A DNA stretch of 64,000 nucleotides from positions 1 through 64,000 of the forward strand of contig NZ_JAHDYS010000014.1 in the NCBI RefSeq assembly GCF_018531195.1. Direction: 5' to 3'. Both the position numbers and the translations under genes were made by a program. How positions within the stretch are numbered: the stretch's first letter is position 1; the number at the start of each line of letters is the position of its first letter. Of this stretch, positions 42,471 to 50,219 are shown piece after piece. The DNA comes from Pelotalea chapellei (GTDB lineage Bacteria; Desulfobacterota; Desulfuromonadia; Geobacterales; Pseudopelobacteraceae). The notes under the pieces were generated by a model that saw only the letters and a list, made by a program, of their open reading frames with translations, searched no databases and was not told the origin of the DNA.

Positions 42471-42499
42471 AATATAAACAATTTGTTTATATGAGTCAA
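42471..42499 (-). promoter_or_regulatory. higBA promoter and HigA operator
   Basis: On the minus strand TTGACT (42494-42499), 17 bp, TATATT (42471-42476): a strong sigma70 promoter. A 21-bp perfect palindrome (42472-42492; core TATAAACAATTTGTTTATA) fills the spacer and covers the -10 box, the expected place for HigA to bind and block RNA polymerase. Confidence 0.78.
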
Positions 42500-42575
42500 G
42501 TCCCAGAGAAAATGAATAGGACACAGTAGGTGTCAGCTACACGCTACACAGAATAAGAAACACTTCGTACATAAA

Positions 42576-42604
42576 GGGACATTCCTAAGGGGTGTCCCTT
42601 TTTT
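42576..42604. terminator. Right copy of the 28-bp terminator repeat
   Basis: Identical over 28 bp to 41679-41706, same orientation, again with a T-run. It lies upstream of higB, reading away from the promoter. Confidence 0.7.
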
Positions 42605-43269
42605 GATGGTGTGCGGGCCTCTGCCCTATCTTCGCTTTACTCTACATCTTTTAATTAGCTTTAGTTTCAGCTTGCTCTTGCAAGCAACTGGTCGAACAGC
42701 TATTCTGTCGCCTCGTTACCTGCGGGAGGAATACACGCATTGATCAAGCATGTGGTTAACGCGGTAGTTGAAGCATGAGATAAGGTGAGCGGAGAAATGT
42801 TCCGTTTGGGAAGATGAGCGATTCACGCGCGCGCGTGAACCGCTCAATTATGAGTTGGTCAAAGGCAAAATAAAGCTGAAAAACCCTAGTTAGCGGAAGA
42901 GCCGAAGGTGGCGTAATGAGGCGGTACCATAATGGCGGCAGAGAAATATATGGTTGTAACCGCCGGGGAAAACCGAATGAAAACCAAATGAAAGGATCGT
43001 TACACAGATCGGTTTAGTAGCGACAAACATCTTATGACCACTGAAATTCCCACAGTAACTATTCAACGAAGAGCAATAATGGGGTCAGCCCTTGAATATG
43101 TGAATATAAGAGCAATAATGGGGTCAGCCCTTGAATATGGAATAAGGGAAGAGTTGTCCTAACCAGCTCCATGGACGCTGACCATCCGAAAAATCTGGTC
43201 TGGCAGGTCATGGGGGCACTCCGTTGGCTCTGAACAACAACCTGCTACATTGCAAAGGAAAATTTTCGA
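42605..43269. other. Gene-free, structured non-coding stretch
   Basis: No convincing gene in 665 bp. Strong palindromes are present: GAGCG-a-TTCACGCGC | GCGCGTGAA-c-CGCTC (42816-42845, perfect 9-bp arms extended to 15 with one mismatch), GGCGGT-ACCAT ... ATGGT-TGTA-ACCGCC (42920-42964), and AAACCGA ... TCGGTTT (about 42968-43016). It may be a mobile-element or ribozyme remnant; I could not match it to a known RNA. Confidence 0.4.
43071..43139. repeat. Tandem direct repeat, 30 bp, period 39
   Basis: GAGCAATAATGGGGTCAGCC followed by CTTGAATATG occurs twice (43071-43100 and 43110-43139), exactly alike. GGGGTCAG motifs are often found near transposases of the REP-associated or IS200-like kind, but no transposase is present here. 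Confidence 0.6.
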
Positions 43270-44208
43270 TTGGAAGATCTGGTTAAAATTATGCTGGCAT
43301 CCGGCAAGGCTGGTCTGGATCTCGCATTTTACGTACTGTTGCCGGTACTGGTAATTATGATGGCCATCATGAAAGTGATGGAGGCTCGCGGCATTTTGGC
43401 TCTGGTTGCCCGGACCGTACAGCCGTTGTTGAGGCTTTTCGGTATTCCGGGAGCCGGAGCCTTTGCCATCGTGCAGATGCTGCTGGTCAGTTTTGCTGCT
43501 CCGCTCGCAACATTCTCGATTATGGAAAAAGATGGCACATCGAAACGGCAGATTGCGGCTACCCTGGCCATGGTTCTGACTCTCTCCCAGGCCAATGTGG
43601 TATTCCCCATGGTGGCTGTCGGACTGAACCTGGGGGTAATTATGTTGACCTCTATTGTCGGGGGATTGGCAGCGGCTGCGGCGACATACTATCTATTTGC
43701 CCGATCCGTAGATGATACGGGCCACACTGAGGTTGCCCTCCAACCGGTTCAGGAAAAGGCGCGCAAGACAACGATACTGAACCTCATGATAGTTGGTGGT
43801 CAGGAAGCGGTGAAGGTCATTCTCGACACTATTCCGATGCTGATTCTGGCGATCTTTCTGGTCAATATTCTCAAGACCACTGGCGCCATTGCTCTGCTGG
43901 AGACAATACTGACCCCGCTGTTCCATCTAATCGGCTTCCCGGCGGTTGCCGTCTTACCTCTTGCCACGAAATATCTGGCAGGTGGTACAGCAATGATGGG
44001 GGTTACCATCAATCTGCTTAAGGAGGGTGCCATAACTACCCAGGAACTAAACAGGATGGCTGGTTTTATGACAAACCCCTGTGATCTTGTCGGTGTTGCT
44101 GTTCTGATCTCGGCGGGTCAACGTTGCGCTTCAGTGGCAAGGCCGGCAATTGCCGGTTTCGTGGTAGGATTACTCATTCGCGGGGTACTGCATTTACTGT
44201 TATTTTGA
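43270..44208 (+). CDS. Nucleoside-recognition (Gate) domain membrane protein, SpmA/YjiH-like
   Basis: A 312-residue integral membrane protein with about eight helices and two Gate domains (MAIMKVMEARGILALVARTVQPLLRLFGIPGAGA; ILTPLFHLIGFPAVAVLPLATKYLAGG), as in spore-maturation A/B and nucleoside-recognition proteins. The transported or sensed molecule is unknown. Start is the TTG at 43270 with AAAGGAAAA upstream. It stands alone. Confidence 0.8.
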   Translation: MEDLVKIMLASGKAGLDLAFYVLLPVLVIMMAIMKVMEARGILALVARTVQPLLRLFGIPGAGAFAIVQMLLVSFAAPLATFSIMEKDGTSKRQIAATLAMVLTLSQANVVFPMVAVGLNLGVIMLTSIVGGLAAAAATYYLFARSVDDTGHTEVALQPVQEKARKTTILNLMIVGGQEAVKVILDTIPMLILAIFLVNILKTTGAIALLETILTPLFHLIGFPAVAVLPLATKYLAGGTAMMGVTINLLKEGAITTQELNRMAGFMTNPCDLVGVAVLISAGQRCASVARPAIAGFVVGLLIRGVLHLLLF

Positions 44209-44254
44209 TAAGCCCGTAGGAAGATTTTTCAAACCGATACCAACTTTTCATACA

Positions 44255-44857
44255 TTACTGAACGGTCGTTCCCCTTCCTCCGCGAATTTTTCCGATAACC
44301 CCGCGAAAATATCTGACAGTCTTGGGCAGTACAATCAGCGAAATTATAAGGCCGATCACAACCACCACGACCAGCAGTAGCGGATTGAATGCCGCAAGCA
44401 GTATCGATCCGACAGCAACGACGTCCTCCATCAGACTTGCAATCATATTGGTCGCCGGTTCCGGGGAGGTATTGATAACAGCCCGTGTAGAAGCTTTTGT
44501 GCCATGGGAGCTTAACGCCAAACCTCCTCCAAGCAGAAATGCAACAGCTTGCACCCCCTGGTTAAAATCTCCGAATGCAGCCATAGCAAGTACTGCCCCG
44601 GCAGGAATTCTGATGAAGGTGTGGATCAGGTCCCAACTGGTGTCCACCAATGGAACCTTGTCGGCTATAAACTCGATCAGATACAGGAACAGTGCGACTC
44701 CGATAACCCACCAATTGGTCAGTACCGCCAGTTCGCCGGGCAGCGTAAGATTGGCAAATCTGCCAAGTAGCCCCAGGGTGGCCACGGAGGCATACAAGTT
44801 AATTCCCGAGACCCATGAACTGCCCATTGCAAGAGCGAGTGTGCTGAGTAATGACAT
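44255..44857 (-). CDS. DUF4126 membrane protein
   Basis: A 200-residue protein with about five membrane helices. SGINLYASVATLGLLGRF near the N-terminus and GGGLALSSHGTKASTRAVINTSPEP in the middle are the DUF4126 signatures. GAGGGAATAAAGCC precedes the ATG. It converges with the Gate-domain gene with only 46 bp between the ends. Function is unknown. The 296 bp upstream of it (44858-45153) shows no gene; an AT-rich stretch before 45141 may hold the cupin promoter. Confidence 0.75.
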   Translation of the reverse strand: MSLLSTLALAMGSSWVSGINLYASVATLGLLGRFANLTLPGELAVLTNWWVIGVALFLYLIEFIADKVPLVDTSWDLIHTFIRIPAGAVLAMAAFGDFNQGVQAVAFLLGGGLALSSHGTKASTRAVINTSPEPATNMIASLMEDVVAVGSILLAAFNPLLLVVVVVIGLIISLIVLPKTVRYFRGVIGKIRGGRGTTVQ

Positions 44858-45153
44858 GGCTTTATTCCCTCGTATTAGTACTCTTCCTGATAGGCAGGTA
44901 TTTCAACCGAAAACCCGGAATCCAGGGGGCCTGTTGCGGGCTGCGTGCTTCACTGGGAAACGAAAAATCGGCTCCACATAGTTGTGGCTTGTATCAGATT
45001 TTAATGCACGACTTCGGTGATGCAACAATTGACTTTCTGAAAATTATAACTCGGTGATTCTTGCCATGTGGGATAAAATTAACGCGCTCCTATACAAAAC
45101 TATAAAACAAAAATAAAACTGGACAGTTGATTAGATATTAAAGGAGATAGTCT

Positions 45154-45478
45154 ATGTCGGAAATTTTTGCCCGACCCGATAAAAAATCTGCGGAAAGCTG
45201 ATATTCACCTAAAGGGCATAACCGCTTATCTTTCCCAGGCAGAAAGTCATCAGATCATTTTCATGGAGTTTGATGAGGATGTCGAACTGCAGGAACATTC
45301 GCATGAAAGTCAGTGGGGAGTGGTTCTGGAAGGTGGAATTGACCTGGTGATCGATGGAGTAAAGCAGTCATATGCCAAGGGTGACCGTTATTTTATTCCG
45401 CAGGGGGTTCGGCATTCCGGCAGGATCTATGCCGGCTATGCCGACATGACTTTTTTCAATCAGCCGGATCGGTATTAG
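45154..45478 (+). pseudogene. Small cupin-domain protein gene with a 5' frameshift
   Basis: AAGGAGATAGTCT and ATG (45154) start the frame MSEIFARPDKKSAES, which stops at 45201. The cupin frame, one base over, runs from 45167 (TTG) to 45478 and encodes KADIHLKGITAYLSQAESHQ, then HSHESQWGVVLEGGIDLVIDG and FIPQGVRHSGRIY, a single cupin barrel with metal-type His residues. The good ribosome binding site therefore serves the wrong frame. Missing one TTGCCCGA repeat would explain it (see findings). The barrel could still be made from the TTG, but at low level. Confidence 0.6.
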
Positions 45479-45585
45479 CTGATTGAATTTTGAATTCCCT
45501 CTGACCGTTTCGGAAACCAGGCTGCCGTCAAGGCGATGCCTCCCGCATCATGAATAATACAAAAAATGAATAAAAGGAAATCAAC

Positions 45586-46149
45586 ATGATCACAGCACTT
45601 GTCATGATTGACATTCAAAATGACTATTTCCCCGGCGGCAATATGGAGCTTGTGGGAGCTGAGGCTGCCGGCCAACGGGCTAAAGAGGTACTCGACTGCT
45701 TCCGCAACCACAACCTGCCGGTTATTCACATTCGGCACATCTCGAGCCGCCCCGACGCAACATTTTTCCTTCCCGGGACACCCGGCAGCGAAATCCATCC
45801 AAGTGTGGCGCCGTTGGCGGGGGAGATTGTTTTCGTCAAGAATTTCCCCAACAGTTTTCGCGAGACGCCGCTGCTGGAGTATCTGCGCGGTTTGGGCATC
45901 GAAAAGTTAGTGCTGGCCGGAATGATGACTTCGATGTGTGTGGACGCCACAGCCCGCGCCTCCTTCGATCTTGGCTTTCAAAATATCTTGCTGCATGACG
46001 CCATGGCGACCCGCAATCTGAGTTTTAATGGCGCAACCATCCCGGCAGCCGAGGTGCATGGCGCTTTTCTGGCTGCTTTGGGTAGTGTGTATGGGCGGGT
46101 AATCGGCGTGACGGAGTTTTTGGAAGCCAGTCCCGTAAACCGGAATTAG
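45586..46149 (+). CDS. Isochorismatase-family cysteine hydrolase
   Basis: A 187-residue enzyme with the catalytic triad Asp9 (VMIDIQNDYF), Lys85 (FVKNFPNSF) and Cys118 (MTSMCVDATAR), preceded by the cis-peptide MMTS. The family hydrolyses amides and ureas such as nicotinamide and other small molecules, or acts as isochorismatase. The substrate is not decidable. No signal peptide. AAAAGGAAATCAAC precedes the ATG. Confidence 0.87.
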   Translation: MITALVMIDIQNDYFPGGNMELVGAEAAGQRAKEVLDCFRNHNLPVIHIRHISSRPDATFFLPGTPGSEIHPSVAPLAGEIVFVKNFPNSFRETPLLEYLRGLGIEKLVLAGMMTSMCVDATARASFDLGFQNILLHDAMATRNLSFNGATIPAAEVHGAFLAALGSVYGRVIGVTEFLEASPVNRN

Positions 46150-46187
46150 AAACTGTCTTGGAATTGCAGTAGATATAGGAGATCAGC

Positions 46188-46325
46188 ATGTCCAAAACCG
46201 ACCTGAAAAAGGATCTGAAACACCTCTACTCCGCCTCCGTCAAGGACCACGAGATCTACCTGAGCGACCCCCGCCGAACGGCGCCTGAAAAATTGAAGAC
46301 CATCATCAGGCAGCCGGTAAGTTAA
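46188..46325 (+). pseudogene. Probable internally deleted GyrI-like gene
   Basis: A 45-codon frame with a good ribosome binding site (ATAGGAGATCAGC). The first 16 residues (MSKTDLKKDLKHLYSA) look like the start, and the last part (HEIYLSDPRRTAPEKLKTII) like the end, of GyrI-like small-molecule-binding proteins of about 200 residues. An in-frame deletion of the middle would explain this. The family ends are from memory and unverified. A real small protein is the alternative. Confidence 0.45.
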
Positions 46326-46415
46326 GGCTGGACCATCAGGGAGGCCGCTGAGAGAAGGTTATTGAAGTCTGGCGTGAAGAGTTCTAATAGCATCAATACA
46401 ATGTTTAAACATTTA

Positions 46416-46444
46416 TTGACAGTACATACTATTGTGCATACAAT
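46416..46444 (+). promoter_or_regulatory. brnTA promoter
   Basis: TTGACA (46416-46421), 17 bp, TACAAT (46439-46444). The -10 box ends 6 nt before the brnT ATG at 46451 and there is no ribosome binding site, so the transcript should be leaderless. CATAC appears twice in the spacer, a possible BrnA site. Confidence 0.7.
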
Positions 46445-46450
46445 TCAATT

Positions 46451-46890
46451 ATGAAAATCACCTGGGACTCAACAAAGGCTGCATCAAACCCCAAGAATCA
46501 TGACGGTGTGACCTTTGATGAGGCCCAACATGTTCTCCTTGATCCTTTTGCGTTGACACGCGAGGACAGCGACTCAGGAAATGAGCAACGGTACGTTACT
46601 TTAGGAGTCTGTCGAACTTAGGGTAAATCTACTGCAAATCCGTCTGGACGGACCATATTTAGTCGCTTTATTGGTCAATAGAACAACTATTGACCTGCAA
46701 AATCGTCAAAATCTGTCCTCGCCCAGCCGAATTTTCGTTACGACTTCCTAAGTCCGACAAACTCCTAGGTATTGGAAGCAAAACCCGAATCCTGATGGTC
46801 GTCTACACTTACAGGGAAGAAACAATTCGAATCATCTCGGCTTGGAAAGCGAATGAGCCGCAACGGAGGCGCTATGAAAGCCAGTTCTGA
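46451..46890 (+). pseudogene. brnT: BrnT-family toxin gene split by a MITE
   Basis: The 5' part encodes MKITWDSTKAASNPKNHDGV, then TFDEAQHVLLDPFAL and ERYVTLG-like residues. The 3' part (from about 46769) encodes GIGSKTRILMVVYTYREET and ends RRYESQF. Removing 46605-46764 and one 4-bp flank rejoins them in frame as a normal BrnT of about 90 residues (RNase toxin, DUF497/RelE-like). The element brings a stop codon 13 nt in, so a truncated product without its C-terminal catalytic part is made. The 3' end overlaps brnA. Confidence 0.85.
46605..46764. mobile_element. 160-bp MITE inserted in brnT
   Basis: Terminal inverted repeats GAGTCTGTCGAACTTAGG and GAGTTTGTCGGACTTAGG (18 bp, two differences), flanked by TTAG (46601-46604) and CTAG (46765-46768), an almost exact 4-bp target duplication. 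Inside is a 9-bp hairpin, GGTCAATAG/CTATTGACC (46673-46695). CTAG targets are typical of IS1182-type transposases, but no transposase is in the window. Confidence 0.82.
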
Positions 46891-47212
46891 CAAAATGTAC
46901 GACAAATACAAAGATTTTGATTTTTCCGATGCCAATCCGGTTGCCGATACGCCACACCTTGCAAAGCTTCAGGCTGAGGCTGGCGGCAAATCCCGGATAA
47001 CCATGAGGGTTGACAACGATGTGCTGGCGACCTTCAAGGCACGGGCAGAGATGCTCGGCGGCAACTACCAGACACTTATGAATGATGCTCTGAAACAGTT
47101 CGCCCAAGGTTTGAGACTATCGGACGTGGTACGCGAAGCAATCCATGAAACGTGGGAAACATGCCTAACCACGCGCTCAACCGGGCGCACCAAAAAACAG
47201 CGCGTCGATTAG
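46874..47212 (+). CDS. brnA: BrnA-family antitoxin
   Basis: A 112-residue protein. The N-terminal YDKYKDFDFSDANPV segment binds the toxin in known BrnA proteins; the C-terminal RITMRVDNDVLATFKARAEMLGGNYQTLMNDALKQF is a ribbon-helix-helix DNA-binding domain. ATG 46874 follows GGAGG and overlaps the 3' end of brnT by 17 nt. The N-terminal extension seen in the frame from 46853 is not supported. It remains intact although the toxin is broken, so it may survive as a free repressor. Confidence 0.85.
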   Translation: MKASSDKMYDKYKDFDFSDANPVADTPHLAKLQAEAGGKSRITMRVDNDVLATFKARAEMLGGNYQTLMNDALKQFAQGLRLSDVVREAIHETWETCLTTRSTGRTKKQRVD

Positions 47213-47381
47213 CGCTGAAGCCGTTTGAACGGGAAAGAATGAAGATAGGAGATCTTCAGGGAACCCAACCAAAGCCGTTACGGTATGGAGCGGGGGCAAT
47301 TCTTGAAAAATCAGCAGCCGGTAGGTAGGCCCCTGAAAATATTTTTGAACAAATAAACCTTTTCCCACTCCAAGCCTATAG

Positions 47382-47422
47382 TAGCCCCGGCAGCCAAACA
47401 GGTTGCCGGGGCTATTGTTTTT
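47382..47422 (+). terminator. Rho-independent terminator
   Basis: TAGCCCCGGCA (47382-47392) pairs with TGCCGGGGCTA (47404-47414), with GCC/GGT extending the stem, then TTGTTTTT. It ends the brnTA region. Nothing else is recognisable in 47213-47381. Confidence 0.87.
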
Positions 47423-47470
47423 ACAGGCTGGCTTGCTGATTAAAACAAGCAACCGCCGCTGCGTTAATTC

Positions 47471-47502
47471 TTGACACTGACCAATCAAGAGAATATTGTT
47501 CT
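47471..47502 (+). promoter_or_regulatory. Promoter and likely autoregulatory site of the Lrp/AsnC gene
   Basis: TTGACA (47471-47476), 17 bp, TATTGT (47494-47499). AGAATATTGTTCT (47490-47502) is an imperfect palindrome like Lrp/AsnC sites and covers the -10 box. The ATG follows the -10 box by 9 nt, leaving little or no leader. Confidence 0.6.
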
Positions 47503-47508
47503 GTTATT

Positions 47509-47994
47509 ATGAGTATGCCAAGAACAATAGACGAAATAGACCTCCAGATACTGCACATTCTTCAGGAAAAAGCGCGCATCCCCAATGCGGAGGTCTCCCG
47601 CCAGGTCGGGATGGCGCCATCGGCTGTGCTGGAACGCATTCGCAAGCTGGAGGAGCACGGCATCATTGAAGGGTATGAGGTGCGTCTTAACCCGGTGGCC
47701 TTTGCTCAGGGACTGGCAGCTTTCCTGTTTATCGAGGTCGATCCCGCCGGCAACGGCCAGCTTGGCGAGCGTCTCTCACTGGTGGCTGGAGTGCAGGAGG
47801 TCCACCAGGTGGCTGGTCCTGACGGCTATCTGGTCAAGCTTCGCGCCGCTGACACGGGAGAACTCGGCCGGATTCTGCGCGAAGAGATTCAGCATTTTCC
47901 CGGAGTCCGCGCCACCCGCACCCAAATCGTTCTTAACACGGTGAAGGAGACGCGTCGGATCGATCTGGATGTACAAGATGAGGCTGAGCCTTAA
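47509..47994 (+). CDS. Lrp/AsnC-family transcriptional regulator
   Basis: A 161-residue regulator: AsnC-type helix-turn-helix (IDEIDLQILHILQEKARIPNAEVSRQVGMAPSAVLERIRKLE) and a RAM/ligand-binding domain (AAFLFIEVDPA, GVQEVHQVAGPDGYLVKLR, GVRATRTQIVL). It likely senses an amino acid. It lies 61 bp upstream of a diaminopimelate-decarboxylase-like gene, which suggests control of lysine or polyamine metabolism. No ribosome binding site is visible for the ATG at 47509. Confidence 0.9.
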   Translation: MSMPRTIDEIDLQILHILQEKARIPNAEVSRQVGMAPSAVLERIRKLEEHGIIEGYEVRLNPVAFAQGLAAFLFIEVDPAGNGQLGERLSLVAGVQEVHQVAGPDGYLVKLRAADTGELGRILREEIQHFPGVRATRTQIVLNTVKETRRIDLDVQDEAEP

Positions 47995-48055
47995 ATCGAG
48001 TTTTCACCCCTGCAATTACATTTTCGATATCCCATAACATACAAGGAGAACTGCC

Positions 48056-49324
48056 ATGCCCATGTCCCAATCTTTCAAAGACCGTCTTTTTCCAATCCTG
48101 CCGCAACTTGCCGCACATTACGGCACTCCCTTTCACATCTACGACGAGGCCGGAATACGTGCCACCGGCGAAGAGCTTAATAAGGCTTTTTCCGGCATCC
48201 CCGGTTTCCGTGAATATTATGCGGTCAAGGCGCTTCCCAACCGCAGCATTCTTGAGATCATGTACGACCTCGGTTTCGGCTTCGACTGCTCCTCGATCCC
48301 CGAGTTAATCCTCTCTCGCCAGGTTGGAGCGCGCGGAGAGGACATCATGTTCACCTCGAACAATACCAGCCTGGAGGAATACAATTTTGCCGAAGCTGAT
48401 GGTGGTTGTGTGCTCAATCTTGACGACATCAGCCTGATTGCCAAAGTACCGCAATTTCCTGACCTGATCAGTTTCCGCTACAATCCCGGCCCGCGCCGGA
48501 CCGGCAATATCATCATCGGTAACCCTGTCGAGGCCAAGTACGGTGTTGCCCATGAACAGCTGGTTGATGCTTATCGCTTATCCCGCGAGCGCGGGACCAC
48601 ACGTTTTGGTCTGCACACCATGGTCGCATCCAACGAGCGGGACTACACCTACATCGTCGAAACCGCGCGAATGCTCCTCGACCTGACCGCCCTGGTTAAA
48701 GCAGAACTCGGTATTGAGCTGGAGTTCGTCAACATCGGCGGCGGACTCGGCATTCCCTACCGTCCGGAGCAGGAAGCTCTCAATCTCGCAGCAATGGCCA
48801 AGGAGATCACCGCGCTCTTTGACGAATTCCGCAGCGCCAACGGCTTTGCGCCGAAGATGTTGATGGAGAGCGGACGCTTTATTACCGGCCCCCACGGTTG
48901 TCTGGTCACGACGGCAATCAACGCCAAGCAGACTTACCGCAACTACGTCGGTGTTGACGCCTGCATGTCGTCCTTGATGCGGCCGGCTCTTTATGACGCC
49001 TACCATCACATCGATGTGCTCGGAAAAGAGAACCTGCCCAAGAGCGAAACCTACGATGTGGTCGGCTCTCTCTGTGAGAACAATGATAAATTCGCGGTGC
49101 AGCGAGAATTGCCGCCGATTGTAGATGGCGATATCCTGGTCATCCACGACACCGGCGCCCACGGTCATGCCATGGGCTTCCAGTATAATGGCCGGTTGCG
49201 CCCCATGGAACTGCTGCTGCGCACTGACGGCACGGTCGAGCTGATCCGGCGCGCCGAAACGGTTGAGGATTACTTTGTCACCTATAACTTCACGCCTGAT
49301 CTTTTTGTGCCGAGTGGGGAATAA
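48056..49324 (+). CDS. PLP-dependent decarboxylase, diaminopimelate decarboxylase-like
   Basis: A 422-residue fold-III PLP enzyme. Lys58 in YYAVKALPN binds PLP; GGGLGIPY holds the phosphate, and GSLCENND carries the active-site Cys from the partner subunit. ESGRFITGPHG and VIHDTGAHGHAMG are typical of diaminopimelate decarboxylase (LysA), which makes lysine. A related role (carboxynorspermidine or another diamino acid) cannot be excluded. CAAGGAGAACTGCC precedes the ATG. A shared 61-bp gap with the Lrp gene suggests co-regulation. Confidence 0.85.
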   Translation: MPMSQSFKDRLFPILPQLAAHYGTPFHIYDEAGIRATGEELNKAFSGIPGFREYYAVKALPNRSILEIMYDLGFGFDCSSIPELILSRQVGARGEDIMFTSNNTSLEEYNFAEADGGCVLNLDDISLIAKVPQFPDLISFRYNPGPRRTGNIIIGNPVEAKYGVAHEQLVDAYRLSRERGTTRFGLHTMVASNERDYTYIVETARMLLDLTALVKAELGIELEFVNIGGGLGIPYRPEQEALNLAAMAKEITALFDEFRSANGFAPKMLMESGRFITGPHGCLVTTAINAKQTYRNYVGVDACMSSLMRPALYDAYHHIDVLGKENLPKSETYDVVGSLCENNDKFAVQRELPPIVDGDILVIHDTGAHGHAMGFQYNGRLRPMELLLRTDGTVELIRRAETVEDYFVTYNFTPDLFVPSGE

Positions 49325-49373
49325 TATAGGGGCGAGGGGGCGGTGGAGAGATAACTGCTGATTCAACTTTCAA

Positions 49374-49406
49374 ACAATGGCCGATTCCTATGGGATCGGC
49401 CATTGT
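49374..49406. terminator. Probable bidirectional terminator
   Basis: ACAATGGCCGAT-TCCTATGGG-ATCGGCCATTGT, a perfect 12-bp stem between convergent genes. T-runs are weak on both sides. Confidence 0.7.
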
Positions 49407-49436
49407 TGCTTAAAAAACATTTCCTTCGGCGACTGG

Positions 49437-49940
49437 TTATCCCTTCATTGCTCTTACCAATAGCTCGTAATCCTCCAGTAGTGACTGCAGATCCTCTTCA
49501 TGCTCTACTTCCTGCTGAAGAATGGTCAGCACCATGTTGTAGGTAACCGGGTCCTTGTCTCTGGTTATGTCCATCAGCCGCTTGTAAACTCCGATGGCAC
49601 ACTGTTCGCCTTTGATGTTCTGCTCCAGCAATACCTTGACGTAGGGATCATCCGGGGCATCGTAACCGCAGTTGGAATGCTGGTACCACTCTTCCGGTTT
49701 GGTGACCGGCGTGCCACCAAGCTGGATGATGCGCATGGCCACCATGTCCGCATGCATCAGCTCTTCAGTAGCGTGCTGCAAAAGTTCAGCCCCTACGGCA
49801 TCCTTCATCGGCCCTTTGACAAGTTTTGCGCCCAGCCAGTACTGATAGTAGGCCAGCCACTCGTCGGAATATGCGCGGCGCAGTAGCCCCAGCAATTCCT
49901 CTACATCCATCCCAATAATTTCGCGTCCTTTCGATCCCAT
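49437..49940 (-). CDS. Ferritin-like (Dps/bacterioferritin-type) protein
   Basis: A 167-residue four-helix protein. Ferritin ligands are visible: Glu in SDEWLAYYQYW, EELMHADM (ExxH), NIKGEQCAIGVY and QEVEHEEDL (ExxH). It lies near the size of bacterioferritins and Dps-like DPSL proteins. It could store iron or detoxify peroxide. AAGGAGAAACGG precedes the ATG. It converges on the decarboxylase gene and is divergent from the marR-hgcAB operon. Confidence 0.8.
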   Translation of the reverse strand: MGSKGREIIGMDVEELLGLLRRAYSDEWLAYYQYWLGAKLVKGPMKDAVGAELLQHATEELMHADMVAMRIIQLGGTPVTKPEEWYQHSNCGYDAPDDPYVKVLLEQNIKGEQCAIGVYKRLMDITRDKDPVTYNMVLTILQQEVEHEEDLQSLLEDYELLVRAMKG

Positions 49941-50157
49941 CCGTTTCTCCTTTCAATGATGTGTTGGCTGTCCTTACCCGGAAAAGGCGTGGTGGTGAGT
50001 CAAAACCTGCTGAACAGGCACGGGCGACTATGGCCAAGTCTTGCATAGCTGTGGATTTATAGCATGGAACATTTGAACAAAACAATTTTAATGATGGGCC
50101 CTGCATCTGTGAGCTCTCGAGGGCGCGGGTCCAGTAAGGGAATTTCTTTTTTCTCCC

Positions 50158-50190
50158 TGGACATGCTTGATGCTTACTTGCATAATACAA
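50158..50190 (+). promoter_or_regulatory. Promoter and MarR-type operator of the hgcAB operon
   Basis: TGGACA (50158-50163), 17 bp, CATAAT (50181-50186). TTGCATAATACAA (50178-50190) is an imperfect palindrome of the MarR-site type covering the -10 box. It fits autorepression by the gene that follows. Confidence 0.5.
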
Positions 50191-50219
50191 CTAAATTTGG
50201 CGTCAATTGGGAGAAGGCA

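Noticed and set aside
42605-43060. Group II intron or other named ribozyme
   Set aside because: Several stems are present, but I could not find a domain V-like segment or a maturase; recorded only as structured non-coding DNA.
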